This document shows positions 45,969 through 54,671 of a DNA stretch of 64,000 nucleotides, piece by piece. Source of the stretch: Brevibacillus fortis (GTDB lineage: Bacteria > Bacillota > Bacilli > Brevibacillales > Brevibacillaceae); contig NZ_PXZM01000003.1 of the NCBI RefSeq assembly GCF_003013395.1, positions 615,337 through 679,336 on the forward strand. Direction: 5' to 3'. The stretch's first letter is position 1; every line of letters starts with the position of its first letter. The position numbers and the translations under genes were made by a program. The notes below the pieces were generated by a model that was given only the letters and a program-made list of their open reading frames with translations, had not been told where the DNA came from and made no database searches.

Positions 45969-46001
45969 GGCTTCGCCCCTCTTTGGCGAGGCCTTTTTTT
46001 T
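45969..46001 (+). terminator. Terminator of the SpoVIF-like gene
   Basis: GGCTTCGCC and GGCGAGGCC pair around seven bases, then T8. Confidence 0.85.
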
Positions 46002-46012
46002 GCAAAACAAAA

Positions 46013-46036
46013 GAGAGAGCGAAAAATCGCTCTCCC
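46013..46036 (-). terminator. Terminator of the YjcZ-like gene
   Basis: GAGAGCGA-TTTT-TCGCTCTC followed by TCTTTTGTTTT on the - strand. Confidence 0.75.
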
Positions 46037-46066
46037 TTCATGCCAAGCTGATGCCCAGTGTTTTCG

Positions 46067-46156
46067 TTAGTCGCAAGCGCAAGCAACGATAACGAGCAAT
46101 ACGAACAACACCAGTATTAAAGCAAAGTCGTCAAATCCTCCGTTGAACAGACTCAT
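46067..46156 (-). CDS. YjcZ-family small sporulation peptide
   Basis: 29 aa. ATG at 46156 with AAAGGAGGG upstream. MSLFNGGFDDFALILVLF followed by VIVACACD: short acidic and Gly/Phe start, one hydrophobic helix and a terminal Cys-Ala-Cys. This is the YjcZ/SscA-like pattern common in sporeformers. Probably sporulation-expressed, membrane-bound. Confidence 0.75.
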   Translation of the reverse strand: MSLFNGGFDDFALILVLFVLLVIVACACD

Positions 46157-46284
46157 TCGCTTTCCCTCCTTTGCCAGCAACTAGTCATACTGTATGTGCG
46201 AATGCTCAAGGATGATTGGACCATCGCCTATACAAGACCTTTTTTCCCGGTTTTTCACACAGTTACTGACAAATGAAAAGGAGG

Positions 46285-46941
46285 TTAGCTCGCTTGTCTT
46301 TCAACTGGCTCTGGCAGTCCATACTGCTTTTTCATGACATGACGCCAAAACGGAATCGTCCGTTGAATCATCGGTCCCGTTAACAGTGCAATCAGTATCG
46401 TGCCGATTGACACAGGTCCGCCCAAAGCAGCACCTGCAAGCAGTACGGTTACTTCTATGATGAGTCGTACTCGCTGGATACTCCAGCCAAGACGCTCGTT
46501 CATCGCCAGCATGAAGCTGTCGCGCGGTCCTGCCCCAAGAGAAGGAGATAAATACATTCCGATCCCGACAGCCAAAACAATAACACCTACAAGAAACATC
46601 AAGAGCCTCGCCCAGATAGATTGCAGCTCAGGAATAAAATCCAACCATAAGATAAGATCGAGAAAAACACCAAAGCAAATCATATTTAAGAACATTCCAA
46701 AATTAGGCTTCAATTTTGCCACCAAATAAGTGGCGAAAATGACAACGACTCCTACGATCTGAGACCATATGCCAATCGTTAATCCAAATGTTTTTTGCAG
46801 GCCGATGTGAAAGGTTTCCCAAGGTGCTACACCGAGGTTTGCTTTAATGGCAAATACCGTACCCAATGCACCCACGAACAAGCCAAGCACAAACATCATG
46901 TAGCGAACTGCAATCGGCCTGTTGAACCCTCTGCCGGACAC
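46285..46941 (-). CDS. yczE: YczE/YitT-type membrane protein
   Basis: 218 aa from a GTG at 46941; five or six helices. RYMMFVLGLFVGALGTVFAI and LGVAPWETFHIGLQ at the N-terminus and GMYLSPSLGAGPRDSFMLAM later follow the YczE family. In B. subtilis YczE is needed for normal synthesis of some secondary metabolites by an unclear mechanism. Possible operon with the 46968 gene and rnz. Confidence 0.85.
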   Translation of the reverse strand: MSGRGFNRPIAVRYMMFVLGLFVGALGTVFAIKANLGVAPWETFHIGLQKTFGLTIGIWSQIVGVVVIFATYLVAKLKPNFGMFLNMICFGVFLDLILWLDFIPELQSIWARLLMFLVGVIVLAVGIGMYLSPSLGAGPRDSFMLAMNERLGWSIQRVRLIIEVTVLLAGAALGGPVSIGTILIALLTGPMIQRTIPFWRHVMKKQYGLPEPVERQAS

Positions 46942-46967
46942 GTTTGCTCATCTCCTGACGATGTGGT

Positions 46968-47192
46968 TTACTTCCAGCCTGCAATGACTTCGTAAAAAAG
47001 CCCGTCCTTCCGGTAAAACGCTTCGGACTTGGAGAAGTTCAGGTAGGTCTGTGCCTCTGCAAGCTGCTCTCCCGTCAAAATGACCTGGCGTTGCTTGTTC
47101 ACATCGTCTCGATATTCGACAACGAGGCTGACTTCTTCCGTCTGACAATGTTGAATAAGTTCTTCTGGTGTAGCAAAGGTAATCCGCTTCAT
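46968..47192 (-). CDS. Hypothetical small protein
   Basis: 74 aa with GGAGGAGG before the ATG. Sequence such as FATPEELIQHCQTEEVSLV and ILTGEQLAEAQTYLNFSK gives a small alpha-beta protein. It lies between rnz and yczE with short gaps. Family not recognised. Confidence 0.7.
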   Translation of the reverse strand: MKRITFATPEELIQHCQTEEVSLVVEYRDDVNKQRQVILTGEQLAEAQTYLNFSKSEAFYRKDGLFYEVIAGWK

Positions 47193-47238
47193 GCTCCCCC
47201 ACCTCCTCCATCGTGATCATTCATTATAGCAAGGATTA

Positions 47239-48192
47239 TTATTTTCTCCCATCGTTTCTCTCTCGCTTTACAGAAACACTGCCAAGATCATCTGCCAATT
47301 GGGTCGCGGGAAAAATTTGCTGCGCTTCTGCCAGCAGATCCTCCATCGAAAAATCACCATCTTCATCTTCATAACGTGGACTAAAGTGCGTCAGACATAG
47401 TTCTTTCACGCCCGCTTCTTTGGCAATTTGAGCCGCCTCGCTTGCTGTGGAATGTCCGCTTCTGGTCGCCAGCTCCTTGTCGTGATGAGCGTAAGTCGCT
47501 TCATGGACGAGCAAATCTGCCCCTTTTGCCAGCTCCAAAACCGCTTGGCTTGGTTCTGTATCTCCACTGAAGACGATTTTGCGTCCTGGCTGCGGCTCTC
47601 CAACGAAGTCCTTCCCGTCCAGAACACGACCATCCTCGAGTGTGACCTGTTCTCCTCTCTTCAAAGCTCCAAATAACGGTCCTGAAGGCACCCCGGCCTG
47701 CTTTGCCAGTTCTACTTGAAAAGCTCCTGTCTTCTCCTTCTCCATCACGGCATAAGCAAAAGAAGGCACGCGATGTTTCGCCATTCGACAACTCACCACG
47801 ATCTCTTCGTCCTCGTAGATTACACCTTCACTGACGATTTTTATTTCCAATGGATATTGCAAATGAACCGGACTTGCCTCCATGACAGCTCGAAAATATC
47901 GGTCGAGTCCTGGTGGTCCGTATAGCTCCAGCGGAGTCGGTTCAGTATTGCGCAAAGACCGGCTCGCAAGCAGTCCAATCAGTCCGTACAAATGATCCCC
48001 ATGCAGATGGGTGATAAAGATTTTATCCAATTGACTAATTTTCATCGGGGCTCGCAGTAATTGATGCTGAGTCCCTTCTCCGCAGTCAAACAACCACCAC
48101 TTGCCAGCCTGTAAAAATCGCAAGCCTATCCCGCTCACGTTTCTTCGCGTAGTAGGTGCACCTGATCCGGTGCCTAAAAATGTAACGATCAC
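47239..48192 (-). CDS. rnz: Ribonuclease Z
   Basis: 317 aa. Start GTG at 48192 (VIVTFLGTGSGAPT), supported by AAAGGAGATGG; the usual length is 307-320. It cleaves the 3' trailer of tRNA precursors without encoded CCA. Zinc motif ITHLHGDHLYGL and flexible-arm segment GRKIVFSGDTEPS, plus VHEATYAHHDKELA and HSTASEAA and LTHFSPRY. Transcribed with two small genes behind it. Confidence 0.95.
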   Translation of the reverse strand: MIVTFLGTGSGAPTTRRNVSGIGLRFLQAGKWWLFDCGEGTQHQLLRAPMKISQLDKIFITHLHGDHLYGLIGLLASRSLRNTEPTPLELYGPPGLDRYFRAVMEASPVHLQYPLEIKIVSEGVIYEDEEIVVSCRMAKHRVPSFAYAVMEKEKTGAFQVELAKQAGVPSGPLFGALKRGEQVTLEDGRVLDGKDFVGEPQPGRKIVFSGDTEPSQAVLELAKGADLLVHEATYAHHDKELATRSGHSTASEAAQIAKEAGVKELCLTHFSPRYEDEDGDFSMEDLLAEAQQIFPATQLADDLGSVSVKRERNDGRK

Positions 48193-48318
48193 GCTATTTC
48201 CATCTCCTTTATGGCCCTCCCCTAACATGTGCCTGTCTCGATCTCTAGGCATTCACCCTTTTTTGTCTGGGCGCATAGCCTACAATATACACAGCCTAGT
48301 AAGGAGGGACTCCTAATC

Positions 48319-49311
48319 ATGAAACGATTTTTGGCGCTGGGGCTGGCCGCTTTTCTCGTTTTGACGGCCGTCTTGACTGGCTGCTCCAGCACTCCCGAAA
48401 AAATAAGAATTGGTGAAGTAACTCGGTCTTTGTTTTACGCTCCGCAATATGTCGCACTTGAAAAAGGATTTTTCAAGGAAGAAGGTCTGGAAGTGGAGCT
48501 CTCAACCATTCCGGGCGGAGATAAAGTGATGTCGGCTCTATTATCCGGCGGCATCGAAGTTGCGCTCGTCGGCTCCGAGACCAGCATCTACGTCTCTCAG
48601 CAAGGAGCGGCCGATCCAGTTGTCAACTTTGCGCAGCTCACGCAAACGGATGGTACCTTTCTCGTCTCTCGCAACAAAATGGATGACTTTACTTTCGACA
48701 AGCTAAAAGGCAGTGTCTTCTTGGGGCAACGTAAAGGCGGCATGCCGCAAATGGTCGGAGAGTATGTACTCAAAAAGCACCAGATCAATCCGCAAGGCGA
48801 TCTGGAATTGATTCAGAATATCGAATTCAAAAATATTGCGTCTTCCTTCGCATCTGGTACCGGAGAGTATGTACAGCTATTTGAACCGGAAGCCTCCCGC
48901 TTTGAACAGGAAGGAATCGGCCATGTCGTCGCCTCTTTTGGCAAAGAGAGCGGAACCGTTCCTTACACCGTCTTCATGACTAAACAAAGCTATATCGACA
49001 GCAACGCAGCAACTATCCAAAAGTTTACCAATGCGGTCTACAAAGGGCAACAGTGGGTTGCCAGTCACAGTGCAAAAGAAACGGCAGATGTGATCGCTAC
49101 GTACTTCCAGCAAATCGATCCAACTATTTTGGAAAGCGCTGTTCAACGTTATCTGGAACAGGGCTCCTATGCGACTGATCCCATTTTGGAAGAAAAAGAA
49201 TGGAACCAACTCCAAGACATTATGGATGCAGCCGGTGAGTTAAAGCAACGCGCTGATTACACCAAGCTGGTCAACACCACTTTTGCGACCCAATCCAAGG
49301 AAGGGAAATAG
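48319..49311 (+). CDS. ABC importer substrate-binding lipoprotein (SsuA/NMT1-like)
   Basis: 330 aa. Start at 48319, behind AAGGAGGGA; lipoprotein signal FLVLTAVLTGCSS. SsuA/THI5-like fold: GEVTRSLFYAPQYVALEKGFF, then LLSGGIEVALVGSETSIY and GQRKGGMPQMVGEYVL. Family members carry sulfonates, thiamine pyrimidine precursors or taurine. Operon of three with the ATPase and permease; no thiamine or sulfur gene or TPP element nearby, so substrate remains open. Confidence 0.88.
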   Translation: MKRFLALGLAAFLVLTAVLTGCSSTPEKIRIGEVTRSLFYAPQYVALEKGFFKEEGLEVELSTIPGGDKVMSALLSGGIEVALVGSETSIYVSQQGAADPVVNFAQLTQTDGTFLVSRNKMDDFTFDKLKGSVFLGQRKGGMPQMVGEYVLKKHQINPQGDLELIQNIEFKNIASSFASGTGEYVQLFEPEASRFEQEGIGHVVASFGKESGTVPYTVFMTKQSYIDSNAATIQKFTNAVYKGQQWVASHSAKETADVIATYFQQIDPTILESAVQRYLEQGSYATDPILEEKEWNQLQDIMDAAGELKQRADYTKLVNTTFATQSKEGK

Positions 49312-49317
49312 GCCGTC

Positions 49318-50121
49318 ATGAAGCAGATTTCTTCTACGCCGGCAAAAATAGAACTCGGCCACGTGACCCATCTTTATTTATCCACGACCAGGGCGTTCAT
49401 GGCGGTCCAAGACATTAACCTGCGCGTGGAGGAAGGCGACTTCATTTGTCTGGTTGGTCCCAGCGGTTGTGGCAAGACGACGCTGCTCTCACTCATTGCA
49501 GGGCTTGAGAAGCCGACAGCAGGCAAGGTGCGGATCGACGGAAGAGAAGTCAGCGGAACGTCTAGGCAAGTTGGCTACATGCTTCAGCAAGACTATTTGT
49601 TCAACTGGCGCTCCATCGAAGACAACGTGTTTCTCGGACTCGATATCCAAGGCATCCGTACCAAGGAGACAGAGGAGTACGCTCTGCATCTGCTAGATGA
49701 AATGGAACTGTCTGATGTGCGCAAATCCTCTCCTCAGCAGCTGTCAGGCGGTATGCGGCAGCGGGTTGCACTCGTGCGAACACTCGCCTGTCAGCCTGAT
49801 GTGCTGTTGCTTGACGAACCATTCTCGGCATTGGACTACCAGACCAAACTCAAGCTCGAAGACCTGATCTTTTCAACGCTGCGTCGGCACAAAAAAACGG
49901 CAGTCCTTGTGACACATGATCTCTCCGAATCGATCGCAATGGGTGATCGCGTTTATATCTTTTCACGCAACCCAGGACGCATCAACAGCGAGATTGTCGT
50001 GCCCAGCCCCATCCGGGACGCTCTGCCATTCGACGCTAGAAATCATGATGGATTCCAAGACTTATTCCATCGCGTGTGGAAAGAGATGGAGGTAGTATCT
50101 GATGCAACCAAAGGAAATTGA
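49318..50121 (+). CDS. ABC importer ATPase (SsuB/TauB-like)
   Basis: 267 aa. Walker A GPSGCGKTTLLS, signature LSGGMRQRVAL, Walker B VLLLDEPFSALDY and switch His in VTHDLSES. Its ATG is six bases after the stop of the binding-protein gene; its end overlaps the permease gene by 20 bases. Energises the importer at the inner face of the membrane. Confidence 0.93.
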   Translation: MKQISSTPAKIELGHVTHLYLSTTRAFMAVQDINLRVEEGDFICLVGPSGCGKTTLLSLIAGLEKPTAGKVRIDGREVSGTSRQVGYMLQQDYLFNWRSIEDNVFLGLDIQGIRTKETEEYALHLLDEMELSDVRKSSPQQLSGGMRQRVALVRTLACQPDVLLLDEPFSALDYQTKLKLEDLIFSTLRRHKKTAVLVTHDLSESIAMGDRVYIFSRNPGRINSEIVVPSPIRDALPFDARNHDGFQDLFHRVWKEMEVVSDATKGN

Positions 50122-50908
50122 ATCCTTCCATCGCCGCTACTTGCAGCTAGAAAAGCGTATGAGCTGTTCCGTCTTTTCCACTCAACTGTTCCTCTTTCTC
50201 GTTTTTCTCGGCTTATGGGAGCTCTTGGCTCGAACCAACACCATTAATGCGCTCATCTTCAGCTATCCATCCAAGATTTGGGCTCAATTCTGGATGCAAT
50301 TGCTGGATGGCAGTCTTCTCCCGCATGTCGGTTTAACTGTATGGGAAACGATCATTGGCTTTCTTTTGGGAACGATCCTCGGTGCTCTCATCGCAACGAT
50401 CATTTGGTGGTCGCCATTTCTCTCCCGCGTACTAGAGCCTTATCTCGTAATTGCCAACAGTATGCCCAAGGTAGCTCTTGGTCCGGTCTTCATCGTCGGC
50501 TTCGGGCCAGGATTGCTCTCCGTTATTGCCATGGGCTGCGCGATCTCGGTCATCATTACCACGATTAACGTCTACACCAGCTTCAAGGAAGTCAATCAAA
50601 ACTACGTCAAAGTCGTCCAAACACTCGGGGGCAGCAAACGACAAATCTTCACGCTCGTTATTTTGCCAGCTACCATTCCAACCCTCCTCGCAACGCTGAA
50701 AGTGAATGTCGGTCTTTCCTGGGTGGGCGTCATAGTCGGAGAGTTTCTCGTATCCCAGCAAGGCTTGGGGTATTTGATCATATACGGTTTCCAAGTGTTT
50801 AATTTTACCCTGGTCATGATGAGTCTCGCTATTATCGCTGTAATCGCTACCCTGATGTATCAAGGCGTAGCCTATATAGAGCGACGGCTCACCAGCCAGT
50901 TTAAATAG
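50102..50908 (+). CDS. ABC importer permease (SsuC/TauC-like)
   Basis: 268 aa, six helices. The EAA loop is GGSKRQIFTLVILPATIP followed by LATLKVNVGLSW; SMPKVALGPVFIVGFGPG is also typical of nitrate/sulfonate/bicarbonate-type permeases. Overlaps the ATPase gene, so probably translationally coupled. A strong terminator follows. Confidence 0.92.
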   Translation: MQPKEIESFHRRYLQLEKRMSCSVFSTQLFLFLVFLGLWELLARTNTINALIFSYPSKIWAQFWMQLLDGSLLPHVGLTVWETIIGFLLGTILGALIATIIWWSPFLSRVLEPYLVIANSMPKVALGPVFIVGFGPGLLSVIAMGCAISVIITTINVYTSFKEVNQNYVKVVQTLGGSKRQIFTLVILPATIPTLLATLKVNVGLSWVGVIVGEFLVSQQGLGYLIIYGFQVFNFTLVMMSLAIIAVIATLMYQGVAYIERRLTSQFK

Positions 50909-50920
50909 ATGGCTTCTACA

Positions 50921-50962
50921 AAAACGGTGCCATTCATCTGCCGGGGATGATTGCACCGTTTT
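50921..50962 (+). terminator. Terminator of the ABC importer operon
   Basis: AAAACGGTGC.ATTCATC pairs with GATGATTGCACCGTTTT, then T run. Confidence 0.85.
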
Positions 50963-51004
50963 TCCATGCACCACACTCCTCCTGCTAGTTTTTCCTCCGC
51001 CAGG

Positions 51005-51391
51005 TTACGGAGCCACAATTTCGACCTTGATCCTGTCCGGATCCTCGAAGTACAACGCGTAATGTCCCTCGCCTCCAGCATGCGGATGCCGGTCCTGATA
51101 GAGCACAGAGATGCCGCGACGTATGGCTTCCTCCCGCATCTCATCTACATGCTCGCGATCCCTTGCGTAAAATGCCAAATGATTCAGACCCACTCGACAC
51201 CGATGATACGGGGTATCGAGGAAGCGTTCCTCTGCCTGCACAAATACTAGATAAGTAGCGTTCTGTTTCCAGCTAATCCCACTTGCCCATTCTTGATAGC
51301 GCACATAGCCCAACTCACTCTCCAGCAACCAACTCCAAAAATCTTTTGAGCGCGCCAGATTGGAAACATACACTTCAACATGATGCAGCAT
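51005..51391 (-). CDS. Glyoxalase/bleomycin-resistance (VOC) family protein
   Basis: 128 aa. Start at 51391 (MLHHVEVYVSNLARS). Two VOC repeats: LHHVEVYVSNLARSKDFW and GLNHLAFYARDREHVDE, ending ALYFEDPDRIKVEIVAP with the terminal Glu metal ligand. GGGGGATTG precedes the ATG. Substrate unknown; such genes often detoxify small electrophiles. Confidence 0.88.
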   Translation of the reverse strand: MLHHVEVYVSNLARSKDFWSWLLESELGYVRYQEWASGISWKQNATYLVFVQAEERFLDTPYHRCRVGLNHLAFYARDREHVDEMREEAIRRGISVLYQDRHPHAGGEGHYALYFEDPDRIKVEIVAP

Positions 51392-51416
51392 CGCAATCCC
51401 CCCTTTTCGTATAGAA

Positions 51417-51446
51417 AAACGCCCGACAACCAAATGCCGGGCGCTA
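51417..51446 (-). terminator. Terminator of the TPR gene
   Basis: GCGCCCGG.. pairs with ..GTCGGGCG, followed by TTTTTC on the - strand, just downstream of the TPR gene stop at 51458. Confidence 0.7.
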
Positions 51447-51457
51447 CCACTATCGAT

Positions 51458-52417
51458 TTACTTCCAAAACTTCCACCAGCTCTTTTTCGTTGCCGTATCG
51501 CCTGCTTGAGTCTCAACGACTTTTTGTTGTGCCGCAGCCTCGACTTCCAGTGCTCCTGGCACCCGATTCAGGAAGTGATCGACCATTGGCTTGTAGTTAT
51601 CTGGCAAATGCTCTTGCATGTTTCGCAGGATGACAATTGCCTTTTCCATTTGATCGGTCGCCAACAGCGCGTTGGCATAGTTGAAGCCAGCATAAGGATA
51701 CGGGAAATGTGGCGTCCAGAACTTTTCACAAATCTGAATCAACTGATAGACATAACCCGCTTGTCCCAGTTCACCAGTCACAGTCATGACGACTTCAAAG
51801 CGGTCCTTCGCTCCTTCAATCGCTACCGTGTACCATTTCATCGCATGCAGGAGATCCTCCTCCTCCAAAGCTAGACGAGCCAGTTGCAGCTGTGGTCTCC
51901 AAGCGCCTTCTTTACTTGCCAGCGACTCAAGCTGCCCTTTCAGCTCATCCTTTTTCCCTCTTTGCAAGAAGCTCTCGACAAACATGTTCAAGCCATTTTC
52001 TTGATTCGGGTCTTTGTGCAAACCTGTATGTAGGGTCTCGAACGCTTTTGCCTCATCTCCCTCAAACGCGAAGATTTTTGCCAAATTGGTGCAAGCCGTA
52101 CCCGAGGACGGGAATCGTTCCAGACAATCTGTCAGAATTTTTTTAGCGCTTTCAAATTCTCTCGCCTGCATATGAACGACTGCACGGAAAATGAGAGCAG
52201 ACTCAATTGGCCCGTATAATTCGAGAAGCCTGTCAGCAGCGATCTGGGCTTGCTCATGAAATTGACCCTTCACCAACTCCATCGCAAAATCGCGAAGCTT
52301 ATCTTTTTCATCCCAGTACTTATCCAGATTTTGCGGAATGATTTTTTTCTGGTAATCCTCTCGGGACATATCGATGGTTTGACCAAGCTCATTGGTAAAC
52401 GTCACAAATTCAGACAT
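51458..52417 (-). CDS. Tetratricopeptide-repeat protein
   Basis: 319 aa, all-helical, six or more TPR units from about residue 60 (ALIFRAVVHMQAREFESAKKILTDCLERFPSSG; ACTNLAKIFAFEGDEAKAFETLHTGL). Ends in an aromatic-basic tail KKSWWKFWK. N-terminus FVTFTNELGQTIDMSREDYQKK is unique to this family in Bacilli. Probably a protein-binding scaffold; partner not known. AGAGG precedes the ATG. Confidence 0.85.
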   Translation of the reverse strand: MSEFVTFTNELGQTIDMSREDYQKKIIPQNLDKYWDEKDKLRDFAMELVKGQFHEQAQIAADRLLELYGPIESALIFRAVVHMQAREFESAKKILTDCLERFPSSGTACTNLAKIFAFEGDEAKAFETLHTGLHKDPNQENGLNMFVESFLQRGKKDELKGQLESLASKEGAWRPQLQLARLALEEEDLLHAMKWYTVAIEGAKDRFEVVMTVTGELGQAGYVYQLIQICEKFWTPHFPYPYAGFNYANALLATDQMEKAIVILRNMQEHLPDNYKPMVDHFLNRVPGALEVEAAAQQKVVETQAGDTATKKSWWKFWK

Positions 52418-52523
52418 GAAACAGCCTCTCTTTCATTTCCTCACAAAGGTTTCAAATGCTTGTTAAAAGGACAAGATATTTCCAAAGAAGAAGAACGATT
52501 CTCCACACAAGGAAAACCGCCAG

Positions 52524-52898
52524 TTAGATCCATGCTTTGATATTTACTTTACGGATAAATTCCTCCATTGATTCCTTCGCGGGTTCGTCATTTGCCTCTT
52601 CTGCATCTTCCATTCCCATCAGTTGTCGAAACAGTGCTTCGTTCCTTGTCGCCAATGCAAAATCAAGTAAAGCCTCCTGGGAGATGCGATTTGCTTCTTC
52701 CTCTAGCAATTGCTCCTCCAAGGCGATATCTTCTTCTACAACGGCGATTTGCTTATCAATTTTCGGAATGCGTAAAACCCAGGAAAATGCGCTGTCCGGA
52801 TTGCGGTCACGAGCAATCAGGTAACCGTATTCACCCACAGGCAAACCTTGCTCGAAGGAGTCGGCAACAATGACGACGCGTTGTCCAAGCTTGAACAT
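52524..52898 (-). CDS. Hypothetical protein with possible IDEAL-like motif
   Basis: 124 aa. Start at 52898 (MFKLGQRVVIVADSFEQG) behind GGGAG. First 50 residues form an SH3-like strand set (LPVGEYGYLIARDRN.., WVLRIPK). A charged helix follows, with ISQEALLDFALATRNEALF near residues 80-98, which resembles the IDEAL motif of small Bacillus regulators. Functional meaning uncertain. Confidence 0.6.
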   Translation of the reverse strand: MFKLGQRVVIVADSFEQGLPVGEYGYLIARDRNPDSAFSWVLRIPKIDKQIAVVEEDIALEEQLLEEEANRISQEALLDFALATRNEALFRQLMGMEDAEEANDEPAKESMEEFIRKVNIKAWI

Positions 52899-53065
52899 GA
52901 GCGTCAACTCCCAATAAAGATTAATTCTAATCATACTAAATTGTATGTGTTCTTGGGAAGAGCAAACCCCAAGGATAGGCAAACGCACAAAAAGTTTGTT
53001 GCCCGAACCAAAATAAGGTACAATTTTTACTAATGAATGGATATTGGTAATGAGGTGTACAAGGT

Positions 53066-53509
53066 ATGGGTGAAATGTCTACAGAGTTTTCCCTGTTTAT
53101 CGTTGGCTGGACCATCGTTCTCGTAAGTCTTATGGCGATTGGCGGGTACTTCATGTTCCGCAAATTTCTCAAGTCCATGCCCAAGCAAGACGGAAAATCT
53201 GACTTGGATTGGCAAGATCATTACATAGATCAGACGCGAGCACTCTGGACAGATGAGGGTCTGACCTTGCTCAATGAATTGGTTGAACCTGTGCCACAGC
53301 TGTTTCGTGATGTTGCAAGACGTTCCATCGCAGCGAGAATCGGTCAGATCGCGCTGGAAGAGAAAGCATCCACCATTACAACAGATTTGATTGTAAAGGG
53401 GTACATCGTAGCAACCCCTAAGCGTGACCACAAATGGCTCATTGCCCACCTGAAATCCAAAGAAATCGACTACACGCCCTATGAGAAATTTTTGAATGCC
53501 GAGGGATAA
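53066..53509 (+). CDS. DUF2621 family membrane protein (YneK-like)
   Basis: 147 aa. One N-terminal helix (about 8-30, SLFIVGWTIVLVSLMAIGGYFMF), then cytosolic domain. Strong family signature: DWQDHYIDQTRALW, LLNELVEPVPQLFRDVARRSI, GQIALEEKAS, IVKGYIVATPKRDH. In B. subtilis the relative YneK lies near sporulation genes; function unknown. Confidence 0.85.
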   Translation: MGEMSTEFSLFIVGWTIVLVSLMAIGGYFMFRKFLKSMPKQDGKSDLDWQDHYIDQTRALWTDEGLTLLNELVEPVPQLFRDVARRSIAARIGQIALEEKASTITTDLIVKGYIVATPKRDHKWLIAHLKSKEIDYTPYEKFLNAEG

Positions 53510-53568
53510 TTGAAACTTCCTGTGGAGTCATCCGTAAAAAAGGGTAAGACCTTTTTGGCAAGGAGACG

Positions 53569-53814
53569 ATGTGGATGTCAGTCCTACTCACGATTTTGGG
53601 GATCGGTTTCGTAATATTGATCGTTGCGATTGTCATTGTGGCGGTCCTCTTTAAGAAAGGCTCCCGGTTCTTGTGGAAAATGACCGGACGTGGCTATCAC
53701 AAGTACAGCAGCAGCGATTACCGATACCGGCCTTGGAAGATGGGGCATCGAACATACGGTCATCGTCACTATCGTCGCAAATATTCCAGCCATAGTGGAT
53801 TTTTTAGCAGTTAA
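53569..53814 (+). CDS. Small membrane protein with Tyr/His/Arg-rich tail
   Basis: 81 aa; ATG at 53569 behind AAGGAGA. One hydrophobic helix (about 4-28), then a basic, aromatic tail with RGYHKYSSSDYRYRPWK and HRTYGHRHYRRKYSSHS. Composition resembles spore coat proteins, but this is a guess. A terminator follows. Confidence 0.65.
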   Translation: MWMSVLLTILGIGFVILIVAIVIVAVLFKKGSRFLWKMTGRGYHKYSSSDYRYRPWKMGHRTYGHRHYRRKYSSHSGFFSS

Positions 53815-53832
53815 CATTAATGAAGTCAGAGG

Positions 53833-53860
53833 GCACTCAAACTCGTTTGAGTGTCTTTTT
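53833..53860 (+). terminator. Terminator
   Basis: GCACTCAAAC-TC-GTTTGAGTGT followed by CTTTTTC. Confidence 0.8.
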
Positions 53861-53934
53861 CATGTGGATAAGCCCAGATCGGATTTTTTAAAACATCCGT
53901 TCTAGAAAACAAATTACCTAAACAACAAGCAACA

Positions 53935-53982
53935 AACCTCCAAAACCACTCGATTAGTGGCGCTGGAGGTTTGTTTTTTTAT
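53935..53982. terminator. Terminator-like hairpin after the DUF502 gene
   Basis: AACAAACCTCC and GGAGGTTTGTT pair at 53935-53975; a T7 follows on the + strand. On the - strand the U run is weaker, so the direction of main use is unclear. Confidence 0.55.
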
Positions 53983-54578
53983 GCATCACTACTTTTTTTG
54001 TTGACGTTTTGCGCTCCTCCGGATACCCCACCCGATATCAGAAAAGCCATGACTTCTGAGCTTTCCGTTTCAAGCAGCTGTACTTGATCGCTCGGAAACA
54101 ACAGGAGATTTCCTGCAAAATTGTACGACTGCGGTAAATATACCGCTACATGGTCTGTGAGACCAAATGAATCGAGGCTTTCCTTTGTGATAAATCCGAT
54201 TGCCTTTGCATTTCCATCCCTTGATAGCGTCACGAGCACCGGCTTGTCGAAGCTCTTCTTCTCCCCTACAAATGCTCCGATCAAATCCTTGATGGACGTA
54301 TAAATGAGTTTGATAAACGGCACTTTCTCGAAAACGGTGGACACTAGCGACAGTACTCCGCGTGTCAGCACGTTGGATGCAAGGAAGCCAACAATCGTGA
54401 TGCCGATTATGGTCAAGACGAAGCCCAGTCCAGGAATTTGGAGATTAAACCAGTTGTTGACCAGCATATAGAACCAGTTATCCACTGTCGTGAAAATCCA
54501 GTACAAAATATAAATTGTCACTGCCAAAGGAATGACAAACAATAGCCCCTCTAAAAAATAGCGAATGAAACGCTTCAT
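53979..54578 (-). CDS. DUF502 family membrane protein
   Basis: 199 aa. Start at 54578 (MKRFIRYFLEGLLFVIPL), chosen for GAGAGGAGAAG upstream. Two membrane helices near the N-terminus (about 9-30 and 45-75), then a soluble domain with VPFIKLIYTSIKDLIGAF, KKSFDKPVLVTLSRDG and VAVYLPQSYNFAGNLLLFP. The family is widespread in bacteria and plants and lacks a settled function. Confidence 0.85.
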   Translation of the reverse strand: MKRFIRYFLEGLLFVIPLAVTIYILYWIFTTVDNWFYMLVNNWFNLQIPGLGFVLTIIGITIVGFLASNVLTRGVLSLVSTVFEKVPFIKLIYTSIKDLIGAFVGEKKSFDKPVLVTLSRDGNAKAIGFITKESLDSFGLTDHVAVYLPQSYNFAGNLLLFPSDQVQLLETESSEVMAFLISGGVSGGAQNVNKKSSDA

Positions 54579-54671
54579 CTCTCTTCTCCTCTCCCACCTT
54601 ACCGTAATTATTGTACCTGATTGGATTGCCATCTGCTATGATGAAGAAAAAAAGCGAAAGTAGGGAGATTC

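Noticed and set aside
48193..48318. TPP riboswitch before the SsuA-like operon
   Set aside because: The 126-base gap shows no CTGAGA or other TPP element, so a thiamine-precursor role is not supported.
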